Part shown: piece by piece, positions 6,033 through 6,448 of the stretch
Numbering within the stretch: the first letter of the stretch is position 1
Layout of the letters: every line of letters starts with the position of its first letter
From: 2-12-FULL-43-11 sp035655355
Lineage (GTDB): Bacteria > Patescibacteriota > Minisyncoccia > UBA6257 > Colwellbacteraceae
Reading direction: 5' to 3'
Assembly: GCA_035655355.1 (NCBI GenBank)
Contig: DASRUQ010000020.1
Span: 1-6,448, forward strand
DNA: 6,448 nucleotides
The notes under the pieces: generated by a model
Databases searched by the model: none
The model's input: the letters and a program-made list of their open reading frames with translations, nothing else
Told to the model about the DNA's origin: nothing
Made by a program: the position numbers and the translations under genes

Positions 6033-6448
6033 TGGCGGCGGTTTATTTCTTTCTGAGCCACCCAGTCGTTAACCACTTCACTCGCTACCACCACAGCGGG
6101 GACAGCCAGGATTAGGCCCACGAAACCGGCTAACTCTACTCCCCCTAAAAGAGCGATAAGGATAACCACCGGGTGAACGTCTATGGCCTTTTGCATCATA
6201 ATAGGAACCAGAACGTGATTCTCCAGTTGCTGAATAACCAAAAAGAGAAGCAGTACATAAATACCTGTGGCGGCAGATTCTGAAAACCCAATAACGACAG
6301 CGAGGCCACCCGCAAAAATCGGCCCAACAATCGGAATAAGCTCAAAGATGGCGGCAAAGATACCGAGAATTACGGCGTATTTAACTCCGAGTAACCAGAG
6401 CCCCGCGAAAACCATAAAACCCACCACAAAGGAAAGAATGAGCTGAGC
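6020..6448 (-). CDS. AI-2E family transporter, C-terminal part (5' end beyond the window)
   Basis: The frame is open to the right edge, starting AQLILSFVVGF, and ends at TAA 6022-6020. That gives 142 visible residues of a protein family usually about 330-400 long. It is an integral inner-membrane protein of the AI-2E permease-like family (Pfam PF01594). The hallmarks are visible in order: a hydrophobic helix, then ELIPIVGPIFAG, another hydrophobic segment, QQLENHVLVPIMMQKAIDVHPVVIL, and a last helix with VGLILAVPAVVVAS before a charged tail (VAQKEINRRHLDV). About four membrane segments are seen. The family includes E. coli TqsA and sodium/proton antiporter-like members, so the substrate cannot be inferred and the name does not prove export of autoinducer-2. 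The GTG at 6427 is internal, because the conserved segment continues upstream of it. It appears to be cotranscribed with metG. Confidence 0.92.
   Translation of the reverse strand, partial: AQLILSFVVGFMVFAGLWLLGVKYAVILGIFAAIFELIPIVGPIFAGGLAVVIGFSESAATGIYVLLLFLVIQQLENHVLVPIMMQKAIDVHPVVILIALLGGVELAGFVGLILAVPAVVVASEVVNDWVAQKEINRRHLDV

Noticed and set aside
6020..6448. Quorum-sensing autoinducer-2 export function
   Set aside because: The family name covers permeases with varied or unknown substrates, and no luxS or signalling gene is nearby.
1..6448. Search for a new multi-gene defence, secretion or mobile system
   Set aside because: The genes are ordinary housekeeping and envelope genes on one strand. 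There are no integrase, transposase, terminal repeats, spacer arrays, reverse transcriptase or toxin-antitoxin signatures, and I noticed no tRNA or rRNA cloverleaf or conserved rRNA core.

Overview
The window looks like a chromosomal fragment from a Candidate Phyla Radiation (Patescibacteria) bacterium, possibly of the Parcubacteria group. This placement is an inference from protein features. The LeuRS carries an HVGN version of the HIGH motif, and the MetRS is a short core enzyme with an unusual methionine-pocket segment. The genes lack clear Shine-Dalgarno sequences at normal spacing, and the left end begins a secreted protein whose N-terminus resembles those I associate with this group. No 16S rRNA or other firm taxonomic marker is present.

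Every gene I can support lies on the minus strand, so transcription runs from right to left. At the right edge is the 3' part of an AI-2E-type membrane permease gene (cut by the window). It is followed closely by metG (methionyl-tRNA synthetase) and, after a 24-base gap, by tatD (metal-dependent DNase/hydrolase). These three are spaced like an operon. A 200-base AT-rich gap holding a perfect 20-bp palindrome then precedes leuS (leucyl-tRNA synthetase). Right at the leuS stop codon lies a good promoter candidate with a leader of about 130 bases. It leads into a small single-pass membrane protein with a CxCxC motif and a proline-rich tail bearing four copies of an IGPxPYS-like repeat. A hairpin with a GCAA tetraloop follows that gene. 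At the left edge is the first part of a secreted protein with a clear signal peptide, cut by the window.

Functionally this is mostly housekeeping: two aminoacyl-tRNA synthetases that charge tRNAs for Met and Leu, plus a TatD hydrolase, beside cell-envelope genes. I see no RNA genes, insertion sequences, CRISPR array, toxin-antitoxin pair or defence cassette, and no convincing new multi-gene system. The least-explained items are the repeat-bearing proline-rich membrane protein, the palindrome upstream of leuS, and the altered active-site motifs in both synthetases.
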